The notes beneath the pieces are model-generated. The model was given only the letters and a program-made list of their open reading frames with translations. It was not told where the DNA came from and searched no databases. From Zhengitettix transpicula (Eukaryota > Arthropoda > Insecta > Orthoptera > Tetrigidae), in contig CM073590.1 of assembly GCA_037074705.1 (NCBI GenBank), forward strand, positions 215,060,746-215,124,745: DNA of 64,000 bases, read 5' to 3'. Of the stretch, positions 12,012-23,909 are shown piece by piece (the stretch's first letter is position 1; the number at the start of each line of letters is the position of its first letter). The translations under genes were made by a program, and so were the position numbers.

Positions 12012-13538
12012 TTATATATATAAACTGTGTAAGTGTACTATTGTTTGTTAAATCTGTAGTTATACAGTTAATACGTGAAAGTGGACCAGAAAATTATTTT
12101 AAAGTATCACTTCCTGTTGAGTTTCACACAAGTATTTTGCATAAGACGAGGACGAACAGTTGTCACACTATATTGAAGTAATTTCGAATCCAGTACTTAC
12201 GAATTTGTAAAACACACAACTGGTACAGAAACAGTTTTGGTCCTAGGAAAAATGATCTGCAATCTATTTACTTTTGTTGGAGCTCGTTCCGCTCAGAAAG
12301 GCTTAGTGTTTCTATAGTTAAATAACTAAACTAATTCCGTCTCTTAAATTATTAAATTATTAATAGATTGGTGAAACGGGGAAAAGGACTATTATAAAGG
12401 ACCTCATTCTCAGAAAGTCCAAATAGTTTTAGTAGGAAAGTAGCAATGTTTTTTGAGAGTAATAGAGATTGGAGAGAGAGAACTACGAGTGTAATGCGTT
12501 GATGGTGGAACCGCCGAAACCAGAGTCAGTTGAATAAAAGCTTTTAAGAATAAATGGGTCACAGATAAAAAAAAGTTACGTCCTCGAAGCAAAAGTCTTT
12601 CGATACTCTTGGGAAACGAGGATCTTTTAGGCCCACTTTTTTCGAGCGTTTCAATGGTTAAAATACAAAACATTTATACTTATGACAACACATTGGCAAG
12701 TAAATAGTTGAGGCATTTAAAAAATATCCAACATGTTCTATTTTGAGGATGAGTCGATTTAGTCATTGAAAATGAATCACACTAGCGTCTAAATAGTGAC
12801 TGGTTACAGCAGGACAGGCTTCAGTCTTTATTTGGCACCAGAATAGTGCTAACATGGCGTTTAATATTGAATTACTTATTTTTGAAATGGAAAAAGTCCT
12901 GCTTCTTACAATATGTAACTTAAATAATATATCGTGAAAATAATTCATAGGAAAATGGGATTAAATTCGGATTAAGGATAAGTATTTTTAAATTTACAGC
13001 ATATGCATAAATAATTACTTAAATTACTATGATTTAATAATGTTTTAATCAATATATAAAATTGATCTTACAAAACTATTCGGCGTATCTTCTGCCGTCT
13101 TAACATGAAGACACAAACGCACGCAATCTTTACGAAATAAATTATAAAATTGAAGGGGAAAAATAATTTCGTCACTAGTGTGCGCTTCTAGATGATAGTC
13201 TCAAGAATTCAATTGTAATTGTCGCATAAAATCCACTCTGATAATCAGTAAACCCACAATACCCTGACGAAATTGTCATCAATTTATAATTAAGTCTTGA
13301 GATATTCTCAATATTAATATTAATTAATTTAAATAACATGCTTCACATTTGATTTATACAGTAATTTCCCTGTTGTAATTTAACTTGTATTATTAAATTA
13401 AATTACTAATGACAAAATATAACTAAAGTCCTTTAAATTATTATAATTGTTTAGCATTACAGTTATAATTTTGTTACATTTACATATTCAATAGCCGTTC
13501 TGATTTGTGAATTTAGTGAACTGTTTAAATATATGTAA
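12012..13538. other. Unrecognised AT-rich DNA
   Basis: Two minus-strand frames of 60-90 codons (12410-12673, 12763-12948) have no motif and are treated as chance. Nothing else was identified. Confidence 0.5.
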
Positions 13539-14136
13539 ATATATATATATATATATATATATATTGTAATGCATTAAATAATGTAATGCATTAAATTAGA
13601 GGCATTGGCTCGGAACAGCACACGAGTGGTGAAGAGAAAGCGTGTGAAAAATGATTAGGGGCTCTTTGAAGAAGCAAAAGACATTTATCTCCGACTAGGG
13701 AGACTTGCCGTCAGAAGCGTAACTTGGAAGGACGGTTTCTGTCGGAAGAAATTCGTCACGACGCACGTGTGGAGGGGTCAGAACTTAAGAGCGAACGAGA
13801 TGTATGGGTCTTTGAAAGACATTGAGTTAGGATAAATGACCTGACAGTTGGCGTATTTGCTTGGGACAAGAAAGGAGGCCGTAACTTGAAAAGATCGGGA
13901 AACGGCGATTTGTTATAGGAAGTGCTGGTCAAACGGACAAGGGTAAATTGCAAAGTAATTGCAATGAGACGTGACGAAGGGCCTAGCAGCTGCAAGGGAA
14001 ATTAGGGTCGCGCACTTGTAAAGCACGGGAAGGAAGGACTCCAGCGGCAAGAAAGTAAATCTCGTTAATGGGATGCTGTCACATTAACCATGGCGACGGA
14101 CTTTTGAACCAGGAGAGGAACCGGGATGCTAGCAAG

Positions 14137-14145
14137 TATATAAAG
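14137..14145 (+). promoter_or_regulatory. TATA box of L copy C
   Basis: TATATAAAG lies in GC-richer DNA just upstream of the 37-bp repeat array, at the position expected for a U3 promoter in an LTR. Minus-strand copy E has a comparable CTATATAAAGAG site next to its own degenerate repeat region. Confidence 0.45.
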
Positions 14146-14165
14146 AGAAATAGCCTATTGTTAAA

Positions 14166-14335
14166 GCAGTGTGGAGTTGGACGTAAAGTGAGGAGGAAAG
14201 AGGCAGTGTGGAGTTGGACGTAAAGTGAGGAGGAAAGAGGCAGTGTGGAGTTGGACGTAAAGTGAGGAGGAAAGAGGCAGTGTGGATTTGGACGTAAAGT
14301 GAGGAGGAGGAAAGAGGCAGTTTGGAGTTGGACAT
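14166..14335 (+). repeat. 37-bp minisatellite inside L copy C
   Basis: About 4.5 head-to-tail units start with GCAGTGTGGAGTTGGACG and contain AAGTGAGGAGGAAAGAG. The first three are almost identical; the fourth has an extra GAG triplet and the fifth decays. It begins about 25 bases after the TATA box, so it would be transcribed. Minus-strand copy E contains a degenerate GGAGTGTGG / GGACG version at the matching place. Confidence 0.85.
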
Positions 14336-14933
14336 AGAGTCGAGAGTTAGTCGTGAGTGAGACGTGAGTCGGCAGTCAGTAATGAGTGTGGAGCCAGCGT
14401 GCGGTTTGGAATTAGACTTATAACACAGAGGAGGTGCGACCGGATAGGACAACCGACGCCGACGAACTTCACAAGGAACATCTAGGAGACGTAACAATAT
14501 ATGGAAAACCAGGCAGCAGCGAACCAGAGGGATTGTGTTGGAATAAGTGTCTGAACGTGTATGATATGAAGTGCGAATCTAAAGATACGAGCCCAAGAGA
14601 CCTGAGAAATAGTAAGTGAGAATGAACAATATAATCAGATGTAAACGGTATTTAAAGGATAATCATGTCAGATTTCGTTCCCTTCTTTGTTATACTAAAA
14701 ATTAGAAGCAAGTTGTAAGTTAAGTCCGTTGATAAATTTAATAAATATTTGTTTTGTTTAATTAAAACATACATGTTGGGCCTTTTTCGATTCTGTTCCA
14801 TTGTCAAGCCCAGGTAAAGACCCATGAGAAAAAGAGATCTTTTATAGTATTAAATTTTGATAAATGTAAATTTTTGTTTAATAAATCTGTTTTGTTATAA
14901 AGTTTAATTTTTTGTTATTAGACGCCCGTATAG

Positions 14934-15070
14934 ATTATTACGTTTTGGCACCACAACGTGGGGCAAATCATTGATAAATAAGCAAAGGAGTAAATAGCTG
15001 TTTATTACGTTTTGGCGACCTCAACGTGAGGCACTGTTTATTAATTAATTGATTTAAATAGCTGGTTATT

Positions 15071-15073
<3 letters not shown>
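14934..15073 (+). repeat. Tandem LTR-end / PBS modules of L copy C
   Basis: A unit of about 66 bases occurs twice: ATTACG, TTTTGGC.ACC.CAACGTG.GGC, an AT-rich linker, then AAATAGCTG.TT. It is followed by the terminal ATTACA. The two PBS-like motifs are TGGCACCACAACGTGGGGC and TGGCGACCTCAACGTGAGGC. Copies A and B carry one such module each. Confidence 0.7.

Positions 15074-15103
<30 letters not shown>
15074..15103. repeat. (TA)n microsatellite flanking L copy C
   Basis: Pure alternating tract immediately after the element. A matching tract ends at its other boundary (13539-13564), consistent with insertion into, and duplication of, a TA repeat. Confidence 0.85.
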
Positions 15104-15106
<3 letters not shown>

Positions 15107-16358
15107 TGAGATATTCGCTCCGTCCCCTCAGCTGAAGGTGTCCATCTAATATTTCAACCAGAAAAAATTAAAACTTACAGCAATATTTTTGGCCACATTG
15201 TTTAACATATACACTATGCAGTTTACTATTGTAGAGTCTGGTTAAATTCGTAACACCGCTGCAGCATAATTTGCGCTCTTTTTTGCCTGGAAGTAAATTA
15301 AAAGCGCAGGGCATTTCCCTTAATATATTTTGCTTAACTTTCTCCTAGCGAAGTGGTTTACTTTTCACTCTTTCATAGCTATGCAATACTGTAAAAGCTT
15401 GCGCACTTTTACAAATACGGTTTCAACACTAAGTACATAGCTATTTATTCCCGACGAAATAACATTTTTATTTAACATACTGTATAAATTTGTCTTTCTC
15501 TTACCTCCATTTACACTTTGTATTCTTCAAATATTAACAGACAAATTATAATGACTCAGAGAACGTATCACTTGTAGTTTCAGTGATGGAAATTTTCAGC
15601 CCTTAGGACAATAAGCCTGATCAAAGGTTCTGCCTGGTTAATACGAGAATTTATTTAAAATAAAAACCAGAAACCAAACGTACTCCTATTAGAGAATTTC
15701 TTTGATGCACGTTCGTACAAAATAATTCAGAACGTGGTATTAAAATCACCACAGCTATATAAATCAAAAAGTCTGTAACTTTTGCTTTTTTTGATATAAT
15801 GCTTTTTTTTATATAATGCCACGCATAAAATATATAACGTCAGTGTTAAAAGTATACTAAATAGATAAACAGTTGCAGTTGAAACATAGTTGGAGTGCAA
15901 TTATTTTTTAGTTCTTCACCTGGTTTTCTTACGGCTCTGTCGATTTTTGAATCACCAGACGAAGGCATCAAGTATTACAGAAATATGCGGAATTTATTAG
16001 CACTTATTTCGTCTGTTATTTGACTTTTTTTTGCCTACTAATTATTCGACTTTAGTAAGACAACAAATATACTAAGATTTATTAAAATAAATACTGGCAA
16101 ATTTAACACGATGTAAAAGTAAAAACTCTGAAAAATTAACTTGTGATCTATTTTAGTTTTAAATTTATAGCTCTTTGCTATTTAAGTATCCCTTATGTAG
16201 TTACACATTAATAAAATAAATGCTGTTGTTAACTTTTTAGTCAATAATTATGTAACACTCACTAAATATTTGATCCACTATTAATTCCACTTTATTTCAT
16301 TGAAATGACATGAAAATAAACATGTTTGATATTAAGAAGCAGTGTAATAAATCTATCT
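15104..16358. other. Unrecognised AT-rich DNA
   Basis: No gene, repeat or RNA feature recognised on either strand. Confidence 0.55.
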
Positions 16359-17067
16359 TCTCTATATAATAAAAATTGTGTGTGTATGTACGTATTTACG
16401 TTAATTTCTATACAAATTTAAACGCGTTGATAGATTGCAACAAAACTTGGTACACATATTCTTAAAAACACGAGAAACGGTACTGTGTGGATTAGAAATC
16501 TAAAACGTAAAGGTGAAAATAAAAATAATTATTAAACGTGATCATTTTGTGTGAAACTGTCCGCTTAGAGATCGTGACGTCACTACAGCCGTTACTACGC
16601 GACGCTAGTGCACAACGAAGGAATGAAGTAAAGCAGAAATATTTTGCTTAAATAAAAAGTATAATTTTAGTCATCAGTACTCCATAGAATGATAAAAAAA
16701 CAATACGAAATACTTTATGATCGTTATGGAAAATGTAAGTTAATTTACGTGCCACATTAGTGACTCCAATATGGCAACAATTTGTTTACATTATGAATCT
16801 AACTAACAATTTCATCAATTTAATCTTTCGTAATATCTGAAGACTGAGGGACAATTCTATCCTGCACTACTAAGGAGTATATTTAAGTAATCTATTCGTA
16901 AATAAATACAAAGGTATGTTTGTTGGCAATAAAATTCTATGTATTTATAGCTATTCAATTAATTTTCTATCTGTCGAAAGTATGTACAGAACTAGGAACT
17001 TTTAGATTTAGGTTAAATCACTTCTTGACTAACGATTAGTGTAGAGCACCGTCCGGTACCAAGCTAT
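16359..17067 (+). mobile_element. Helitron-like non-autonomous element (tentative)
   Basis: The left end TCTCTATATAATAAAA, followed by a TGTGTGTATGTACG run and CAAAACTTGGTACACATATT, resembles the 5' termini of many arthropod Helitrons, which begin with TC. A plausible 3' end lies at 17046-17067, where a short GC hairpin (ACCG/CGGT) is followed by AAGCTAT, a degenerate form of the CTRR terminus. No Rep/helicase coding is present, so it would be non-autonomous. There are no target duplications to test, because Helitrons make none. The right boundary is uncertain. Confidence 0.35.
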
Positions 17068-19088
17068 TTTATAATTAAGGCAATTATTTCATGTTTAAAC
17101 CTATGAATACATATATTTTTATTATTTTAATTGATATATATGGAGGAGAAACTTATTTGAAATTGTTGTATCGTTCTCTTAATAGCTGTATTTCGCATTT
17201 ATTAAAAATCAATGTGTTATTTCGCATATACCGGTGAGTCATGCAACTATTTGGCGTTTCAGTTTCCCTACATTTGCGTATGATATATTTTATGTGTGAA
17301 CCTTAAAAATTAACTTAAGAATTTTTTGTTTTCAAATAACAATATTTAAGAGTTTACTAGTAGTAAATATCCATGTGGATTGGAATCAAAGTAGGTTGCG
17401 CGCATTCTCGTAATGGCTGTTTAATTCGGTCAACCTCAACGTATACCATTGTCTGAGCATAACACGGTTGCCGACTTTACGGCTTCATACGGGCCATAAT
17501 AAGTTGCGTATATTTCTACAGCATCCGGAGCTCTCTAGGACTTAACTACCCGGCGTTCTATTTCAGGATTTGGTGTAAACACCAGACACCTCATCCATGT
17601 CGGAGAGCTGAGATCAACCAAGCTCAGACAACCTCACGACTTTGGGGAGGGGAAAATTGACAAAGATTGATGCGGGAAACAAATAAGTTCTTACAATTAG
17701 TCGTTGATACGTGTACATGTGTTAAGACCGATTAGAATCGAGTTTATGTACTTTGATACTTCAGTGTAGGAATCATTGCAATGAAACTCCTAATAATTTA
17801 AGAAGGAAGAAAACACGTAATACATGAGTCAGTTAATCTACACTTGTAGAAGCACCTACAATATATGTGATACCTTTCTCATTTAAAATAGAATAATTCA
17901 TTAAGGATATTAATTCAATATATTTTTCCTTTCAACGTATTCAATACTGGTTATTAATAAAATAAATGCAATCTAAATATACTTAAACCCATGAAGGGCA
18001 CTTCAATTGCTTTACTAAGACTCTCATTCTCTTCAAATAGAGACTCACTGGCGAATAAAAACAGAATTATTCCCCTCGACATCCGACCACAGCAAATTTA
18101 CCTCTAGGCCTATTGCGTGACGTTTCTGGACAAAAGGGCTTTTAACAAACTACGTCGAGTTCACAAGGTCAAAAAAATTTTTTTACAATTACCGGGAACA
18201 TTTACCAATTCACATCGATTTCTCCACATTTGTTTAATCTCATGTGGTTTGTGGTTCAAAACTCACAGCTGGAATATCTAATGAAATTATAACGTAAATT
18301 TAAATTACGTATTACTTGTCCCTTGCTTTACGGTGGAATTCTTCTGAGAATGAACCTGGAATATGGACTACAACCGCAGTAAGAATTCAACTGGCAGAAT
18401 TAATTCACAATCTCTAACGTAAAATAAATACAAATTTAATATTTTATTTTGAAAATAATAAAACGTAAATAAATGTTTGTACAATACTTCAGAGTAAGTT
18501 CAATACCAAATGTAGACATCAATGGCTACGTCGACCTTGAAATCATTACAAATAGAAGAAACGCCATGAAGTAAGACCTTAAACTAGTAGGTTCAAAACC
18601 ATAGATAATAGAAAATCATTTGGAATAAAAAATTATTTAAAATCATGGCCTGGCTTCCATTCTTTTGATAATCTTCAATTGAAAACTAGTGAAAAAATTT
18701 ATAAAAATTTCAATATAGGCATAATGGCCAATAAGTCAGTACAATTTTAATAATAATTTTCTGTTATATTTGACATAAATTTTAAGTCCTATTCAAAATT
18801 ATACATTTTAAGTTTAATTTTTTTTTCTATAATATTAAATTATTTTGGATAATACTAACGAAATACCTTGGCACTTTATATAATCAAAATAATATGAAAA
18901 TCCAACACCCCATTAGAAATTTTTATCGAAATAATTTAAGAGTATTAAGGTATTATTTTTCCAACTATTATTATGTTCACATGAAGTTCGAAAATAATGG
19001 CGGATCGTAATATATAATTTTTATATTAGTACTGATTTCTATGCCAATAACCATTGATATTGATTTATGATATTATGACTTATTGGCG
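17068..19088. other. Unrecognised DNA with a GC-richer island (about 17390-17680)
   Basis: The island stands out by composition from the AT-rich surroundings. Both strands were read without a recognisable protein, tRNA or repeat. The rest is AT-rich and featureless. Confidence 0.45.
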
Positions 19089-19790
19089 TCAATTATGCGA
19101 AACGCGCCGCCACCCCCATCCCTAAGTGTGCTCCCCTCCTATACAGAAAGCGGTAAAAATTATACACAAAACAACGTCCGGAGAGACACTATCAATCTCA
19201 TTGACCTCGTAAAACATTTATTCGATATAAATCTCGGCCATTATAGCATGTTTGAAAATTTACACCCTCGTTCCACCTCGCCCCTTGGGGTAATAGTTGT
19301 CTTTTACAGTGTTTGTTTCCGGTTCTAAAGGAACACGTGCACAAAATTTGGTTAAATTTTCTCCTCGGATGTAGACTGATATGCGAAACACAATCACATT
19401 GATTTTCCCTTCTACCCGTCCACTCGTTGGAGAAGTACACCAACTTCACCGGCAAGTTTAATGTCATAATTTTACTCAGTGACATCCATAACCCAGGATT
19501 CGAGTCAAATCCCTGTTGTTTTCGCATAATTATTATAGAAAACCCTCCACTCCCTACCCTAAGTCTGTTCCTCTACTATGCCGAAAGAGGTTGAAATAAT
19601 ACACATGTTTGGGAGAAGCACTATCAAACTCTTTGACCTAGGAAAATATTCATTTGCCTTAAATATAGACCGTTTTACTAAAAAAAAATTCCTCTCTCGT
19701 CCACATCCAGTAGTCGTTTCGTAACACCACAGACTTTGTTTCAGGTTCGAAAGAAACACGTTTCCAAAATTTGATAGATTGGTATTCGGA
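19089..19790. repeat. Diverged tandem duplication, unit about 436 bp
   Basis: Two blocks match in order. Near 19118 CTAAGTGTGCTCCCCTCCTA corresponds to CTAAGTCTGTTCCTCTACTA near 19559. GAGACACTATCAATCTCATTGACCT corresponds to a related block near 19615. TTTGTTTCCGGTTC..AAGGAACACG near 19310 corresponds to TTTGTTTCAGGTTCGAAAGAAACACG near 19735. The second unit appears truncated. Overlapping frames on both strands (19083-19328 plus, 19198-19527 minus) are not convincing as genes. The family is unrecognised. Confidence 0.6.
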
Positions 19791-20567
19791 ATTAATTTTA
19801 TTTATTAGATATAAAATTATTCCAATAAATGTCCTGGCATAATGTATTTATTCACGTATAGATTTAATTGTAGCATAATAAAATGTTGAATTAGATGAGT
19901 CATACATTTAAGGTTCACTTAATTTTTATAAAACTACGTTGCACATTTACGTTCTGGAATGATTACTTGAATGACAAAAATAATGTTGCATCGTAATACA
20001 AATTTATTTTCTACTTGTGAAACTTTAATACTTGTTTTGTTTTCGGTTATGAGTATACATCAGAATTTAACACGTTTGTTATTTGATGCATACTATTTTA
20101 ATGTTTTTAGGAGTTATTAAGATAATATAACTTTACCGCACGTCCTGATTAAAGACTTAATTAAGTGATGAAATACGTGTTGAAACTAACGTTCGCACTT
20201 CTCGCTTCATTCCGCGATATAATAATTGACAGAAGAAAATCACGTTCCTTAGTCGATGTTTGAAATTAATTGTGTCCTAAAAATTCTAATTCGTTATCTA
20301 AAAAGTTACAATAAAATATTATTTTGGTTATGTACGACTGTACACGTTAAGAGATCTCTTTCACTATTAATTTTCAATTATCACAACAAACTCAGTGTTC
20401 CGTCATTTAAGATTTAATGACGTTTCTCTATGTGTATGGCTTTCTCAAGACTTGTTTTCTGATCCCAATTTATTGACTAATTTCATTGCCACTTCGAGCT
20501 CGATTCTTACATTTACAAAAGGTCATATACACTTCTATAGAAGTATAGAGTGACATGACTTTTTTAT

Positions 20568-20598
<31 letters not shown>

Positions 20599-20734
20599 CT
20601 ATCTGAATATTTGTGTTTTTATACTGAGTTTCTGAAACCCTAAAGTCACTCAGCGTCACTGAATTGCTCTAATTAAGCCTCGGCTTCCTCCATAACTTCC
20701 TCAAGCTTCACCGTATTAAATACGTATCTGCTAA
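19791..20734. other. Unrecognised AT-rich DNA with a (TA)n tract
   Basis: A (TA)n run lies at 20571-20599. The last bases (ATCTGCTAA, 20726-20734) are the left target duplication of the following retroposon. Nothing else recognised. Confidence 0.6.
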
Positions 20735-21296
20735 TTTTTTTTTAGGCAACAGGCTACATGAGGGTAATTCACGTTGGGCAACTCCCATTTAAAAGCATAG
20801 GAATGGATTTGAAAGGGGGGATGCGGAAGGGTAGAGGAAGGTAGCCAAGGATTACTAGGGCCCCTGGGCTATATTTTAAGGATCCTACCCGGCATTCGCC
20901 TAAAGAAATGCAGGGAAAACCCTAGGAAAACCTGCATCGGGTAGGTCGGGCATTGTGTACTTGTCCCACGCCCTTCCGATAGCGGGAGAGGAGTTTGCTG
21001 TGGGGACGCAGCATTCCCTTCTCCGTGCTTGGACCAGTTTAGGAGGCAGCTGGCCGACTATTCTAATGGGAATAGCGAACAACTCTTACCGTATGCCCAA
21101 CGTCTATGACCCCGGAACATACACCTCTCAAAAAAAGCCGAGGAGCCTCGGTTTGTGGGAACCTTAGTTCAAAAACGGAGAGGAAAAGGCATACCCAAAG
21201 GTAGCTCCTTCGTATCTCTCCTAAAAGGTTCTGCCTGCGAGAGAACATCCCTTGCAGGTTACCTGCGAGAGAATCCTCTCGCAGGCTATATTCTTC
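20735..21296 (-). mobile_element. Retroposon family R, copy 2 (full-length form, intact TSD)
   Basis: This 562-bp unit begins on the plus strand with a T-run (the poly(A) tail of the sense minus strand) and ends at a palindromic GCGAGAG hairpin block. It is flanked by an exact 9-bp direct repeat ATCTGCTAA (20726-20734 and 21297-21305), the hallmark of target-primed reverse transcription. It aligns over its whole length with copy 4 (35927-36489) and over most of its length with copy 6. Frames of 60-70 codons on both strands are partly preserved between copies, but this follows from sequence similarity and few stops. No reverse transcriptase, tRNA head or known SINE family is recognised. Confidence 0.88.
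21232..21288. repeat. Palindromic GCGAGAG hairpin at the 5' end of R copy 2
   Basis: Near the sense 5' end the block CCTGCGAGAG is followed four bases later by its reverse complement CTCTCGCAGG. A degenerate GCGAGAGAACATCCCTTGCAGG precedes it. Copy 4 has the same pair at about 36426-36479. RNA of the element would start with two stacked hairpins. Confidence 0.65.
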
Positions 21297-23909
21297 ATCT
21301 GCTAAAATAGTGTATTAGGAATGAAATTTAAATCATTCGTCTTTTCGTCTGCGGAACATTGGAAACAAAAGGTTTTTCCTTCAGCTTGACGTTTTAATTA
21401 ATACAATTGATATATAATTCTCAGAAGTTGTTATTTATCGAACGTTAAGTTTAAATAAAAATATTAAATCAAATATAACCAGAATTAATATCAAGAAATA
21501 AAATAATTACATCTCATGAAACTGCAATACTTTTATGACATATTTAAAACGAACCGATCTAGAAAATATTTTTAGTTAATGTTGACAGCGCTGAGAATTT
21601 ATAAGATTATAAAAGTGTGAACTTAGTTTCACCAAAACTCGTAAATTGAGAATATCGCGAGGCCACGGTTAGTTGGGTGTTATAAAATTCAGAGTAATCG
21701 TGGAGGCGATGGAAGTAATTCGTTAATTTTAGCTGCACTTTATTATTTGTATAAAATACAACGCGTACACCATTAGACTTTCCAGTTTTCTGAAGTTGGC
21801 CTTTGTTTGCCGAAGGTGACCGAAATACAGTCCACTGTCTTGTTACTGTTAAACCAAAGTTTATTATTTATTGGAAAAAATAAAGAGAACAAAGTATCAT
21901 CAAAATAATAGATACGATTATTTCCCTTATGGTGGTTAACGTATATGATGTATAAGATATATAATATATAATTTTATGATATTTGCGTATTTATTGACAG
22001 CCACTATCAGCGCGTATAAAAGGAAATGTGAATTTTTGAAAGTTAAAAATTTTCTGGGACACATTTACACAACATTTCCTCAGGGTGGAAAGAAGGAGAT
22101 TCTTTGTTACGCCGAGAAAGGAACGGCGGACATTATTTGTGGAATGAATTAGGAAAAACAGTTTTGGCGAGCGAAAGTGCTGTTAGGGGATGAGACGGAC
22201 AGATATCTGCGAATTTTAATAAAAATAAGGTGAATTTGTCAGGCAAATGAATGTATCCTTGGGAAACTTTGCGACAGAAATACTTTCCTGAAGGTAAAAG
22301 GATATCAGTTGGAGAAGAGGTAAAATTTGGACAGACAATGACTGTTGGCCGTGAGTATATCCGGAGATGATTACGTTTTATAGTTTTGAAAGTGTGGAGA
22401 TGGTATAGATCTTCGTTGAAAGATAGATATGACGCTGACGCCGTTCTGAGCTGTCAGATGAATGCAGAACACCCCCGCACGTTGATGACTGACGCCTGGC
22501 TGGAAACAAGCAGCGGAGATGGAGCAAGGACGCATATAACACTATATACACAGTCGAACACAGTGAGGTTTTTTTATAATATATGTTTTCTCCGTTACTT
22601 TAACCAAATAATCTGAGATTTAAGATTGTCCTGACATTAGCATTATAATGAATTTAGAAATAATTATTTGTTTCGCTTTGTTAATATTTATTTTACTGTT
22701 TATCCCGTAATAATGAGCGTAATTAATTATGACAATGATTATCACTAAAAAGGAAAGGTTCAGTTACAGTTATTATAGATTTTTTACAATTAATACCTAT
22801 GGACTTGTTTAGTCAAGCATGATACCTTAATACCAGGTTTCCTGTGGAAAGAACAATTGGCGGTTACTGTGGCATAAATCAAATATTGCTATTGAAAGCT
22901 TGTATTTGCTTATCTGTGTCGTCATCTTTTGATGATCTGGAACACGTGGTTTCCGTTTATGCATGGAACTGCTAGAAGCACTTGAAATATTTAATCGAAT
23001 GCTTTTTTTTGCCCTAATCAGTTAACATTCTCACTATTATCACTTCTTTGCATCGATTCTACTCTAATTTAGGCGTAACTCAATTAACACGCTCGAATAC
23101 CGAACACCTGGCTTTAATACGCTCGATGAAATAAACATTCTCGTAGATAACATTACTTTTGAAAACTGTATTAATATAAAATGAAATTTTACGCGTGACG
23201 TTTAACATCGGTCTACAAGGAGCTCTGCCTCCTCTCGATTTTCTTTCATCACGCGGCAGCCAAGACTACTCGCCAACAAAGCCTTCTGACCGAACCAACA
23301 ACTGAAAAAGCTCTGCATTTAAAAAATAAGTCGGGGCTACCTTCCAGTGTTACAGGACATAGTAATTAAATTGTATATAACATTTATTATATTCGGTACC
23401 TATTTCTATCATAGAACATAACAGTAATCGCTTAGTTATTTATAATTCTTCTGTATAAGGACGTTTAAGGAAAATTATTAAAATCTTATGGTAATTCTTG
23501 TTCTAAATAACAGGAGAGCATAAATGGGAACAGTTTTTCCTTGTCGTTACAGGTTTGATTTTAAGTTTTAACATCACATAAAACTTCACAGAAAACAATT
23601 TTCTGCTTGCCATACTAGTTACTTGTAGCTACTTTATTATCCGTTTTGTCGTAACTAATGAATATTAAATTACTTCGTCCTGAACAGTATCAGGTTCATT
23701 GTCTCCTATCCTTTCAGTGCAGTGCTCCAGATATTAAAGAATGAGCTCATTTTTTAAAGTCTTTATGGAACCAATTTCCAGTAAACACTATTACTTTTCC
23801 TTCCCGCAATCACGTTTTGTCCAACTTTATTCTAGACTGCACACTATGTCGCAACATGTATAATTTATAGAATCTGGATAATTTTCAATATTTATAAATA
23901 TTAGTTCAT
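21297..23909. other. Unrecognised DNA
   Basis: A GC-richer stretch at about 22080-22540, including a 76-codon plus-strand frame, has no recognisable motif. The remainder is AT-rich with no feature identified. Confidence 0.45.

Larger units (their letters stand above)
13565..15073 (+). mobile_element. LTR-like element, family L copy C (long form)
   Basis: This unit is flanked on both sides by pure (TA)n tracts (13539-13564 and 15074-15103). It begins TGTAATGCATTAAAT, duplicated in tandem at once, and ends GGTTATTACA. GTCAGATTTCGTTC (about 14667), CAAGCCCAGGTAAAGACCC (about 14806) and the LTR-end/PBS modules place it in the same family as A and B. The middle differs: it is GC-richer, with a 37-bp tandem repeat and a TATA box. 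AATAAA occurs at about 14741. Two PBS-like motifs (14946-14964 and 15013-15032) lie inside the unit. A 61-codon plus-strand frame (14434-14619) overlaps the putative leader; I recognise nothing in it. Confidence 0.65.

Noticed and set aside
14166..14335. 37-bp array considered as a CRISPR array
   Set aside because: Units are directly adjacent with no unique spacers and the context is eukaryotic; it is a minisatellite.
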